DNA of 5,888 nucleotides from Phycisphaerae bacterium. GTDB taxonomy: Bacteria; Planctomycetota; Phycisphaerae; Phycisphaerales; SM1A02. Below the pieces are notes generated by a model, which worked only from the letters and a program-made list of their open reading frames with translations, was not told the DNA's origin and did no database searches. The stretch spans positions 20,044 through 25,931 of the forward strand of contig PBEX01000011.1 in the NCBI GenBank assembly GCA_002718515.1, in the 5' to 3' direction. The position numbers were made by a program, and so were the translations under genes. This document shows, piece by piece, positions 1-4,877 of this stretch (within the stretch, counting starts at the first letter, position 1; each line of letters begins with the position of its first letter).

Positions 1-539
1 ACGAGCTGCTTGGTTAAACGGCGAAAGTTACCCGGAGCAGTTGCACCACGAAAGTCGATGATTGAACCAACCATCACCTTTTTTGATACTTTGTTGTTTT
101 CGCTCTTAACAGCCCAATCGGGAAAAATTTTCTGGATGATGGGCATTTCGGCAATAACCGAATCAACCTCATCTATTACGAACTCGTCTGACTCATCATC
201 AACTGGTTGATAAACTACAGCGCTTCGCTTTTTGTGTTCAGCCAAATATAAAAGCGCGGCCACCATCATTTTGGTGTAACCAAGACGCGCTGACTTTTTG
301 ATGCCTAACAAACGTATGCTGTCGTTTGTCATCATGTTGAGCAAAGCAACTTGTAATGGTTGCGTTACCCAAGCGCCAGCAATTTGCGAACTGCCTTCCG
401 GGAGGCGGAAATATTTATCGGCCCACTCAACCGCTGTAATTGGTATCGTTGCTCTCAAAGGATTCAATGCTAGCGAAACCGCTCTCGATATCGCTATCTT
501 CGTATGCTGAGAGATCTGGTTTAACGTCTGCAAGTTCAT
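1..539 (-). CDS. Terminase large subunit, gpA-like (N-terminal 180 residues; 3' end outside the window)
   Basis: This is the packaging ATPase and cos endonuclease of a lambda-type phage. The visible part starts MNLQTLNQIS and reaches TAVEWADKYFRLPEGSS (residues 35-51), which matches TAVEWADANYYLP near the start of lambda gpA. The deviant Walker A KSARLGYTK (82-90) equals the gpA K76-SARVGYS-K84 motif, with both lysines kept. EHKKRSAVVYQPVDDESDEF follows, as in gpA EHKQRNTLIWLPTDGDAENF. Walker B and the nuclease domain lie beyond base 1. The ATG at 539 is 113 bp inside the small-subunit gene, in another frame; I accept it because the N-terminus aligns with gpA from its first residues. No good ribosome-binding site is seen, so translation may be coupled to the small subunit. 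Confidence 0.95.
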   Translation of the reverse strand, partial: MNLQTLNQISQHTKIAISRAVSLALNPLRATIPITAVEWADKYFRLPEGSSQIAGAWVTQPLQVALLNMMTNDSIRLLGIKKSARLGYTKMMVAALLYLAEHKKRSAVVYQPVDDESDEFVIDEVDSVIAEMPIIQKIFPDWAVKSENNKVSKKVMVGSIIDFRGATAPGNFRRLTKQL

Positions 540-1014
540 TCAATGCCATGGCTAATTCACGCTTGAGTAATTCAATTTGCTCAATCGTCATATCTGGATA
601 GGCCATTTTTAATTTAGGCAACCACGAATCAACTCGCGTTCTTAACCCAATGGCCACCATGGATATGGTGTCTGTAATGATTGAAATAGGAGCATATTCT
701 TTTTCGAGAACTCGGCGTTTTGCTTGTGATAGTTTGATACGTTCTTCGCGCTCATCATTCTTGAGCTGCTGTTCACGCTTCTTTTCTGACTCAAAATAGT
801 CAGCTTCCGGTTTTGGTTCTTCTGGCTTGTCCACCGATTTAAACGAAATATAAGCTCGTAAACAGGCTTTAGGATCAATCCCGTTACGACCATTCGCTTT
901 TGGCAGAACGCCTTGATTTTGCAGGTTTCTTACTTGTCTGTCTGAGATTCCAAGCAGCTCACTTATCTGCTTTTGACCAAACTTTAAGTTGGGGTTGAAT
1001 ATTGGCTCAGACAT
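427..1014 (-). CDS. Terminase small subunit, Nu1-like (195 aa)
   Basis: This protein binds the cos region and loads the large subunit for packaging. Residues ~10-38 form a winged helix-turn-helix (KFGQKQISELLGISDRQVRNLQNQGVLP), matching the lambda Nu1 N-terminal domain. Residues ~70-105 are charged and helical, and ~106-165 (APISIITDTISMVAIGLRTRVDSWL to LLKRELAMALNELADV) match the Nu1 C-terminal dimer and gpA-contact half. The acidic tail is Ser/Glu/Asp-rich. I start it at ATG 1014 although the frame is open to 1161: the longer form would translate through cosN and adds residues with no Nu1 likeness. There is no clear ribosome-binding site at 1014; the ATG instead adjoins the R-like element. 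TerL starts inside this gene. Confidence 0.9.
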   Translation of the reverse strand: MSEPIFNPNLKFGQKQISELLGISDRQVRNLQNQGVLPKANGRNGIDPKACLRAYISFKSVDKPEEPKPEADYFESEKKREQQLKNDEREERIKLSQAKRRVLEKEYAPISIITDTISMVAIGLRTRVDSWLPKLKMAYPDMTIEQIELLKRELAMALNELADVKPDLSAYEDSDIESGFASIESFESNDTNYSG

Positions 1015-1018
1015 GCGG

Positions 1019-1115
1019 AAAGCGGAAACCGTAAAAAATGAAAAAATTTTAAAAGTGAGCGACTTTCTGCGAGTTCGAAACCCGTAGTGGTTCCGACCCC
1101 CCGGAAAGGACCCGT
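1019..1115 (-). other. Lambda-type cos site (cosQ, cosN and R-like element)
   Basis: This is the terminase cutting and packaging site. On the minus strand ACGGGTCCTTTCCGG (1115-1101) is identical to the cosQ segment of lambda as I remember it. Sixteen bases on, TACGGGTTTCGAACTCGCAG (1086-1067) has the partial dyad of cosN, compared with lambda TACGGGGCGGCGACCTCGCG. By alignment the cohesive end would be about 11 nt (1082-1072), but I cannot fix its length. GGTTTCCGCTTT (1030-1019) resembles the lambda R3 terminase-binding element CGTTTCCGTTCT. A T-rich tract (1054-1033 on the plus strand as A-runs) lies between. The site lies between lysis and terminase genes, as in lambda. Confidence 0.85.
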
Positions 1116-1180
1116 TCACATTCAAACCCGTAAAAACTGGTTTAAGTAAATGTTGATTCATTCATTTAGTTAAACAAGCT

Positions 1181-1220
1181 TTCCCCGAAGGGAAGGCGGG
1201 ATTGCTCCCGCCTTTGGCGG
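1181..1220 (-). terminator. Stacked hairpins at the end of the lysis operon, possible terminator
   Basis: Two adjacent hairpins are seen: GGCGGGA (1195-1201) / TCCCGCC (1206-1212) and TTCCC (1181-1185) / GGGAA (1190-1194). Read on the minus strand, the second has a TTCG loop, the very stable UUCG tetraloop. A third arm GGCGG (1216-1220) can pair instead with CCGCC (1208-1212), so the first hairpin has an alternative. No run of T follows directly (AGCTTGTTT), so this is a poor intrinsic terminator by the usual rule. It may be a 3'-end stabilising structure or part of the packaging region. Confidence 0.45.
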
Positions 1221-1283
1221 CTTTACGTGCAGTTACGGTGCCGCTCTTATAAACATTGCGTTGGCGTTGATAGCATTGCCGCG

Positions 1284-1556
1284 CTATCGCTTATTGTTAT
1301 TCCAACTCTTATCAATGTTCTTTTTCTCTTTTGCTTCACGCTTGGTTTTACGGCGATTATGCAAGTAGTTAAGGAACAGAATTAAAAAGGTGCCAAGCAT
1401 GATGAAGTCACTAACTGTGAAGTTAAACTGCAAGCTAATGAGCTGACGCCAGTTTGCTTTGGCTAAGTTCTCAGCTATCTGAGACTGTGGTGCTGCAATG
1501 GCCGTGGCTGCTGTTGCCGCGAAACCTTTAATCATTGCTGTTGTGTCGATAGCCAT
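1284..1556 (-). CDS. Single-TM small membrane protein, holin-like (90 aa)
   Basis: An Ala-rich, weakly hydrophobic N-terminal helix (residues ~8-22, MIKGFAATAATAIAAP) is followed by one strong membrane segment (~49-65, SDFIMLGTFLILFLNYL) and a strongly basic tail (HNRRKTKREAKEKKNIDK). Small size, one clear membrane span and a charged C-terminus resemble class II/III holins and T7-type holins. The ATG has GAGAGA just upstream and overlaps the Rz1 stop by 25 bp, so it belongs to the lysis operon and is the last gene before cos. With the three-TM protein at 2601-2891 this makes two holin candidates; one could be the holin and the other an antiholin. That role is inferred and no family motif was recognised. 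Confidence 0.75.
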   Translation of the reverse strand: MAIDTTAMIKGFAATAATAIAAPQSQIAENLAKANWRQLISLQFNFTVSDFIMLGTFLILFLNYLHNRRKTKREAKEKKNIDKSWNNNKR

Positions 1557-1807
1557 TCTCTCAATGCCTTCTTATCTAAATTACAAATAACTAACGCATT
1601 GTGAGCGCGAACACTGAACCTAAGTAAGTCAGCGTTATAGGTTAAATCGGTAGATGGTTGCGGGCATGCATCCATCAGATGTGCAGGTGGGTAGACCTTC
1701 ACCAGTTCCTTGACTGTTATCACTTCTGGTTTGGGTGGCGTACTCGAACACCCGCTTAACATCATCAGGCAAAAGAGTGTTAGCCCAATCATTACTAATC
1801 TGGTCAT
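1532..1807 (-). CDS. Rz1: Rz1-like outer-membrane lipoprotein spanin subunit (91 aa)
   Basis: This is the outer-membrane partner of Rz. It has a lipoprotein signal ending in the lipobox LSGC, with Cys20 as the lipidated residue, followed by SSTPPKPE, the proline-rich start expected of o-spanins. Cys48 and Cys75 remain in the mature part. At about 72 mature residues it is larger than lambda Rz1 (40). The ATG has GAGG 9 bases upstream. The gene starts inside Rz in a shifted frame and runs 103 bp past the Rz stop, so it is an overlapping, not fully embedded, spanin pair. Its own stop overlaps the start of the next small membrane protein gene by 25 bp. Confidence 0.92.
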   Translation of the reverse strand: MTRLVMIGLTLFCLMMLSGCSSTPPKPEVITVKELVKVYPPAHLMDACPQPSTDLTYNADLLRFSVRAHNALVICNLDKKALREWLSTQQQ

Positions 1808-2117
1808 TGGATATTACCTCGGTTATCTGCTCTTCAACTGACTGATTGAAGAGGTTTAACTTTTGAAGTTCTCTCGAATGTTTGGCTATCAGCTTTTCTT
1901 TTTCCTGCGACTCAACAACCAGATCATTGATGGTCTTAGCCTGACTATCAATATCGCTTTTGTATTGCGCTATCTGTGAATCTTTACGCTGAACATCTTT
2001 AATAAGCTGCTCATTAGCGGTGTTTAGGTCTTCAATAGCTGATGACTTTGATTTGATAACCACGCCACTAACTATGCTAAGAACAATCATTAATATTGCT
2101 AAAACTCGTATGGCCAT
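1635..2117 (-). CDS. Rz: Rz-like inner-membrane spanin subunit (160 aa)
   Basis: The i-spanin pairs with Rz1 to bridge the envelope and fuse inner and outer membranes in the last step of lysis. An N-terminal membrane anchor (residues ~4-21, RVLAILMIVLSIVSGVVI) is followed by a long heptad-like helical periplasmic region (~25-100, many Glu, Lys, Gln and Leu) and a WANTLLPDDVKRVF segment typical of Rz C-termini. The last ~25 residues include two Cys (TCTSDGC). I choose ATG 2117, with GAGAG and AAGGA upstream; a TTG at 2126 overlaps the endolysin stop but has no usable ribosome-binding site. The Rz1 gene begins inside this gene in another frame, the hallmark of two-component spanins. Confidence 0.9.
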   Translation of the reverse strand: MAIRVLAILMIVLSIVSGVVIKSKSSAIEDLNTANEQLIKDVQRKDSQIAQYKSDIDSQAKTINDLVVESQEKEKLIAKHSRELQKLNLFNQSVEEQITEVISNDQISNDWANTLLPDDVKRVFEYATQTRSDNSQGTGEGLPTCTSDGCMPATIYRFNL

Positions 2118-2122
2118 AACTC

Positions 2123-2674
2123 TCAATTCCTTAAAATAAAGTGATACCGCCTAATGGACCTAACATAGCCAATTGTTTCTTTTGAGTGATGACCTGTTAT
2201 GTAGGGCAAACAAGAAATAATCTCGCTGTATAGCGATTGGTTATTACAATGCCGCTGGGCCTTTAATATGTTCCCTAAGCCAGCGTTGTAGGATGCTAAC
2301 GCTAAATTATGCCTATCTACTTCCGGCCTATCCCACGACCAAGCGCGTCTAAGCTTAGATACATAGTAAGCCCCTGCTGGTATAGCTACATGCGGATCAA
2401 ACGGTGTGCCTGTAACAGCCAACTGGCTGCTAATGTCATTCCACGTTAGTGGCATGAATTGAGCTAACCCTTTAGCCCCCGCTGGGCTAACTGCGTTAGG
2501 GTTTAAGCTGCTTTCTTGTATTAATTGGGCCTTATACAGTTTCCAATCAACACCTGGTAAATACTGCTTGGTTGCTTTTACAATCTGTAAGTCGTACTTG
2601 CTAGGCCATGATGAAGCCGAACACGATAAAGACAGAAGCAAAGCGAATACTAAAATAAAGTGCTTTGTTATCAT
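2123..2674 (-). CDS. Secreted lytic transglycosylase (SLT/GH23), phage endolysin (183 aa)
   Basis: This enzyme cleaves the MurNAc-GlcNAc bond of peptidoglycan and forms a 1,6-anhydro end. Residues 1-20 are a hydrophobic N-terminal export signal (FILVFALLLSLSCSA), either a cleaved signal peptide or a signal-arrest-release anchor. The SLT motifs follow in order: catalytic Glu54 in QLIQESSLNP, GAKGLAQFMPLTW at 67-79, ALASYNAGLGN at 125-135, and ETIGYVRSI at 167-175. Cys143 and Cys155 could form a disulfide in the periplasm. It lies between the holin candidate (74-bp overlap at its start) and the Rz spanin gene, the classic place for an endolysin. Having its own export signal means the holin may trigger lysis without having to release the enzyme itself. 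Enzyme class is firm; SAR versus cleaved signal is open. Confidence 0.93.
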   Translation of the reverse strand: MITKHFILVFALLLSLSCSASSWPSKYDLQIVKATKQYLPGVDWKLYKAQLIQESSLNPNAVSPAGAKGLAQFMPLTWNDISSQLAVTGTPFDPHVAIPAGAYYVSKLRRAWSWDRPEVDRHNLALASYNAGLGNILKAQRHCNNQSLYSEIISCLPYITGHHSKETIGYVRSIRRYHFILRN

Positions 2675-2891
2675 TGCTAGTCCGATATTTCAGCCATCCA
2701 TTAACATCAAATTCTAAGCGCTTATCCAAGTAAGCAAGCACAAGACGAGCTACAGCAATAACCGTTGCTGCTTTAAGCAAGCCAAAAGAAAAGCTTACAA
2801 GCATTACAGGGGTTACAACATCAGGCGCCACTAACGTGCTAACAAGCAACAAGGCATATAAAGCTAAGACTGTTAAAAATGGTTTAATCAT
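2601..2891 (-). CDS. Putative holin with about three membrane segments (96 aa)
   Basis: A holin forms lesions in the inner membrane at a set time and lets the lysis programme proceed. Predicted membrane segments are residues ~3-22 (FLTVLALYALLLVSTLVAP), ~25-50 (VMLVSFSFGLLKAATVIAVARLVLAYL) and ~77-96 (YFSIRFASVFIVFGFIMA), with a charged loop DKRLEFDVNGWLKYRTSNDNK between the last two. Size and layout fit small phage holins of the two/three-TM kind. I start it at ATG 2891, which has AGGA 8 bases upstream; the frame is open to an ATG at 2948, but that would place 19 non-hydrophobic residues ahead of the first membrane segment. It overlaps the start of the transglycosylase gene by 74 bp, a tight holin-endolysin arrangement. 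The family assignment is from topology and neighbours, not a diagnostic motif. Confidence 0.75.
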   Translation of the reverse strand: MIKPFLTVLALYALLLVSTLVAPDVVTPVMLVSFSFGLLKAATVIAVARLVLAYLDKRLEFDVNGWLKYRTSNDNKALYFSIRFASVFIVFGFIMA

Positions 2892-2986
2892 AAAAAGTTC
2901 CTGAGTAGTTAAGGCTTTACTGAGTGCGTTAATGGTTCGCCATGCCAATGCTAAATAGCCTGCCTGTGAGCTTATTGCCCGGTTAA

Positions 2987-3184
2987 TTATTTAGAATCCG
3001 TTTTGCACTTACATAACCCCTCCTTTATACAATCGGGTTTATTATCTTTAGCTTGATTCAATCGACATAACTGGATAACTGCTCGATTGAGTTTTAAATT
3101 TGATACAACGACATAAAGCACTAAACCCGATAGCAGCAACAAAACAACCGCCATAAAACCAAGTAAGGCATAAATAGTGCTCAT
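2987..3184 (-). CDS. Small membrane protein with Cys-rich tail (65 aa), lysis region
   Basis: I do not recognise a family. Residues 2-30 form one long hydrophobic segment (YALLGFMAVVLLLLSGLVLYVVV), followed by a polar tail with four Cys residues (QLCRL, DCIKEGLCKCK). The topology resembles a small inner-membrane protein whose tail is either cytoplasmic and metal-binding or periplasmic and disulfide-bonded. I start it at ATG 3184 because a GGGTGA sequence lies 5 bases upstream; a GTG at 3193 would add three residues but has no properly spaced ribosome-binding site. It is the first gene after the methyltransferase terminator and lies about 95 bp upstream of the holin candidate, which suggests a role in or beside lysis (for example a lysis modulator). 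That role is inferred from context only. Confidence 0.7.
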   Translation of the reverse strand: MSTIYALLGFMAVVLLLLSGLVLYVVVSNLKLNRAVIQLCRLNQAKDNKPDCIKEGLCKCKTDSK

Positions 3185-3197
3185 GATTTTCACCCAA

Positions 3198-3222
3198 TAA
3201 AAAGGCCAGCATTTGCTGGCCT
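3198..3222 (-). terminator. Intrinsic terminator after the methyltransferase
   Basis: On the minus strand AGGCCAGC (3222-3215) pairs with GCTGGCCT (3210-3203) around an AAAT loop, and a T-run follows at 3202-3200 (five T including the stem edge, then ATT). The 8-bp stem has six G:C pairs. It starts 20 bp after the methyltransferase stop and ends just before the start of the first small lysis-region gene, so readthrough, antitermination or a new promoter would be needed to express the lysis genes. On the plus strand the hairpin lacks a proper T-run. Confidence 0.8.
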
Positions 3223-3242
3223 GTTTCGTTAATTTCAGATCA

Positions 3243-4298
3243 TCATTTTACTAACTGCTCAAAAGCAGCAACTGACCTATCGAATGTTTCTTCTTCTAGC
3301 TCAATACCAATGTATTTACGGCCTAGCTTTAAACAGGCTTTACCTGTGCTTTGTGAGCCACCAAACGCATCAAGAACAACATCACCCTCGCGTGAGCTTG
3401 AGCTAACAATGTGTTCCATAATTTCAGCTGGCTTTTCACATGGGTGCTTACCCGGATAATACTGAACAGACTTAAAGTGCCAGTGGTCAGTAAACGGCAC
3501 CTCTTTAGAAACTGAGAACGGGCGGCGCAAGCTTTCGTATTGCGCTTTAAGTTCATCATAAGATGCGGTTAACTCTTGATACTCTTTTTGCAGCTCACAG
3601 TATTGGTTGGTTAACTCTGCATGGCTAAGCTTTAACGCTTCACCCTTAGATTTAAACAAAGCCTGTAGCTTGGCGTAATTTTCTGCCGATGGTAAAGCCC
3701 ATTGGCTATCACTAAACCAATGGCTGCACATTTGAGTGCCAGTAGCCTCATTAATATCTTTTGCTCGAATGCCAAGCTTATTCTTTGCATCACGAAAATA
3801 ATCAATGAGCGGTTTAAATACTTCTTTGCGAGCAGCTGCGCATTTAGTCGCATAACCCGCGCTACCTTTTGCATAACCTTCGCTGCCATAATGCTCAGCA
3901 AAAATAATGCGCTCAGTTGCACCAAAGTATTTGCGTAGCTCTTTTTTACAAGCTCTATTCCATGGGCCACTTGGCTTAGTCCACACAATATTATTTAGTA
4001 CGTTAAAACGTGATCTAATTAATATTTCAGTGTCAGCGGCTAATGCATGGCCACAAAACAAATATAAGCTGCCGTTTGGCTTTAAGATGCGCCAAAACTC
4101 ACAAAGAATTTCATCAAGCCACGCTAAAAATGCGGCTGAATCACTCCACTGATTATCCCAAGCGTTTGACTTAACCTGAAAATAAGGCGGATCAGTCGCT
4201 ATTAAATCAATAGAATTGTCGGGAAGTGTTTTAAGGTATTCCAGTGAGTCTGCATTTACTAAAGTAATCTCACCGTTATTAAAATTTTTATTTATCAT
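3243..4298 (-). CDS. Beta-class DNA N4/N6 methyltransferase (351 aa)
   Basis: This is predicted to transfer a methyl group from S-adenosylmethionine to the exocyclic amine of adenine or cytosine; the target site cannot be read from the sequence. The catalytic motif DPPY is at residues 36-39, HPCEKP at 285-290, and the cofactor motif FGGSQSTG at 312-319. Catalytic motif first and cofactor motif last is the beta-class order. The last Gly of FxGxG is Gln here; related enzymes vary at this place, so I do not call it inactive. The middle, which should include target recognition, holds MCSHWFSDSQWALPSAENY and then a coiled-coil-like run of five 7-residue units (227-261, x-E-L-x3-Y). The ATG at 4298 has only a weak GGAT ribosome-binding site. 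A terminator follows the stop. Phages use such orphan enzymes to evade restriction or mark DNA. Confidence 0.93.
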   Translation of the reverse strand: MINKNFNNGEITLVNADSLEYLKTLPDNSIDLIATDPPYFQVKSNAWDNQWSDSAAFLAWLDEILCEFWRILKPNGSLYLFCGHALAADTEILIRSRFNVLNNIVWTKPSGPWNRACKKELRKYFGATERIIFAEHYGSEGYAKGSAGYATKCAAARKEVFKPLIDYFRDAKNKLGIRAKDINEATGTQMCSHWFSDSQWALPSAENYAKLQALFKSKGEALKLSHAELTNQYCELQKEYQELTASYDELKAQYESLRRPFSVSKEVPFTDHWHFKSVQYYPGKHPCEKPAEIMEHIVSSSSREGDVVLDAFGGSQSTGKACLKLGRKYIGIELEEETFDRSVAAFEQLVK

Positions 4299-4542
4299 GA
4301 ATCCAACTGATTAATTTGGTAGTATCCTACCAACTCTCTGCAGTAGAGTGGTGGGCCTTGGTTTGGCTCATGATCCAATCAATGGGTTCAAATGCGGGTT
4401 TAGTCTGGCCACTAAGCTCGCGCCCACTTCAAAAGCATAACGTCTTTTCAACGCGCTAGTGACTTAACAGCGGTATTTTTACACCCTATCACCGAGTATC
4501 GATTTATTGACAGATAATACGAAACAGACAAATTTCAGGCAT
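4299..4542. other. Gene-free gap with several potential RNA hairpins
   Basis: I find no convincing gene here; the longest ORF noticed is 29 codons. The stretch holds a perfect 7-bp hairpin (TTGGTAG 4316-4322, loop TATC, CTACCAA 4327-4333), a 5-bp hairpin (ACTCT 4333-4337 / AGAGT 4345-4349), and a closed domain at 4351-4427. In that domain a 6-bp stem (GTGGGC 4351-4356 / GCCCAC 4422-4427) abuts an 11-bp stem (4394-4404 / 4411-4421, loop CTGGCC). The 11-bp stem has two G-U pairs when read as plus-strand RNA, which become A-C mismatches on the minus strand. I see no good sigma70 promoter on either strand. The region may hold the late promoter, a leader for the methyltransferase, or a small RNA. 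Confidence 0.4.
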
Positions 4543-4568
4543 AAAAAAACCGCCGTTAAGGCGGTTTT
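4543..4568 (-). terminator. Strong intrinsic terminator closing the RdgC-FtsK gamma group
   Basis: On the minus strand AAAACCGCC (4568-4560) pairs with GGCGGTTTT (4554-4546) around a TTAAC loop, and the T-run continues to 4543, giving seven consecutive T. The five G:C pairs directly before the U-tract are typical of an intrinsic terminator. On the plus strand the same hairpin is followed by only four T before CAC, so it could act weakly in that direction too. It lies 117 bp after the last ORF of the group and about 245 bp before the methyltransferase start, so it separates the two transcription units. Confidence 0.85.
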
Positions 4569-4624
4569 CACAGTTATCCAACTGTAATGAATAGGCTAGC
4601 GTACCTATGCCATTTCGTCAATAC

Positions 4625-4652
4625 ACTTAATTAAATAAATCTCTAATTAAGT
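4625..4652. repeat. Perfect 9-bp inverted repeat, possible operator or hairpin
   Basis: ACTTAATTA at 4625-4633 and TAATTAAGT at 4644-4652 are exact inverted repeats separated by 10 bp. The arms are all A/T except one base each, so the RNA hairpin would be weak. A centre-to-centre spacing of 19 bp, about two helical turns, suits a dimeric DNA-binding protein. It lies between the 60-aa ORF stop and the terminator, with no gene start facing it, so its role is unclear. AT-rich DNA gives such repeats by chance quite often. Confidence 0.35.
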
Positions 4653-4684
4653 AACCACTGGTTAATGGTTAATAATAAAACTAA

Positions 4685-4867
4685 TCAAAAACCCCTTTTT
4701 GATGTTTCTCTAGCTAATCTTATTTGCCTCATAGCAACCGGGCTTTTTCTTATAGCATCAGCATCAACGACTAACTTATTGCCTACCACCTTGGGTTTTA
4801 TTTGATATTTAGCAAAAGGATCTTTACCTACCAAAACTTTTATCAACCATTTTTTAAAGTGATTCAT
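4685..4867 (-). CDS. Small basic hypothetical protein (60 aa)
   Basis: This ORF encodes a 60-residue, strongly basic protein that I do not recognise. It starts at an ATG preceded by a GGGG ribosome-binding site about 6 bases upstream. The N-terminus (MNHFKKWLIKVLVGKDPF) could form an amphipathic helix. The C-terminal part (ADAIRKSPVAMRQIRLARE) is Arg-rich and predicted helical, so it might contact nucleic acid. It is the last gene of the group headed by the RdgC-FtsK gamma gene and is followed after about 115 bp by an intrinsic terminator on the same strand. There is no Cys, signal peptide or obvious membrane span. Function is unknown; a phage accessory protein is the most that can be said. 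Confidence 0.65.
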   Translation of the reverse strand: MNHFKKWLIKVLVGKDPFAKYQIKPKVVGNKLVVDADAIRKSPVAMRQIRLARETSKRGF

Positions 4868-4877
4868 AATAACCCCA

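Noticed and set aside
1..510. Plus-strand ORFs of 66 and 70 codons
   Set aside because: They lie antisense to the clear gpA-like large terminase frame and have no family resemblance.
1015..1161. N-terminal extension of the small terminase subunit to an ATG at 1161
   Set aside because: It would be translated from cosQ/cosN DNA, shows no similarity to Nu1, and the Nu1-like domain begins just after ATG 1014.
1190..1197. KOPS-like octamer GGGAAGGC
   Set aside because: It misses the last base of GGGNAGGG and falls inside a hairpin; no exact KOPS was noticed in the window.
3329..4152. Other-frame ORFs across the methyltransferase
   Set aside because: All overlap a frame with complete methyltransferase motifs and show no independent signals.
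312..4298. Methyltransferase called inactive because FxGxG reads FGGSQ
   Set aside because: Related N4/N6 enzymes tolerate other residues at that last position, and DPPY and the remaining motifs are intact; residue positions 312-316 are meant.
4351..4427. tRNA gene (7-bp-like end stem, 77-nt span, GGTTCAAAT nearby)
   Set aside because: The T-arm is not in the right place on either strand, the GGTTCAAAT stem does not pair, and there is no anticodon arm or CCA context.
4370..4459. 29-codon plus-strand ORF
   Set aside because: Very short, no ribosome-binding site, opposite to every other gene, and lies in the structured non-coding gap.
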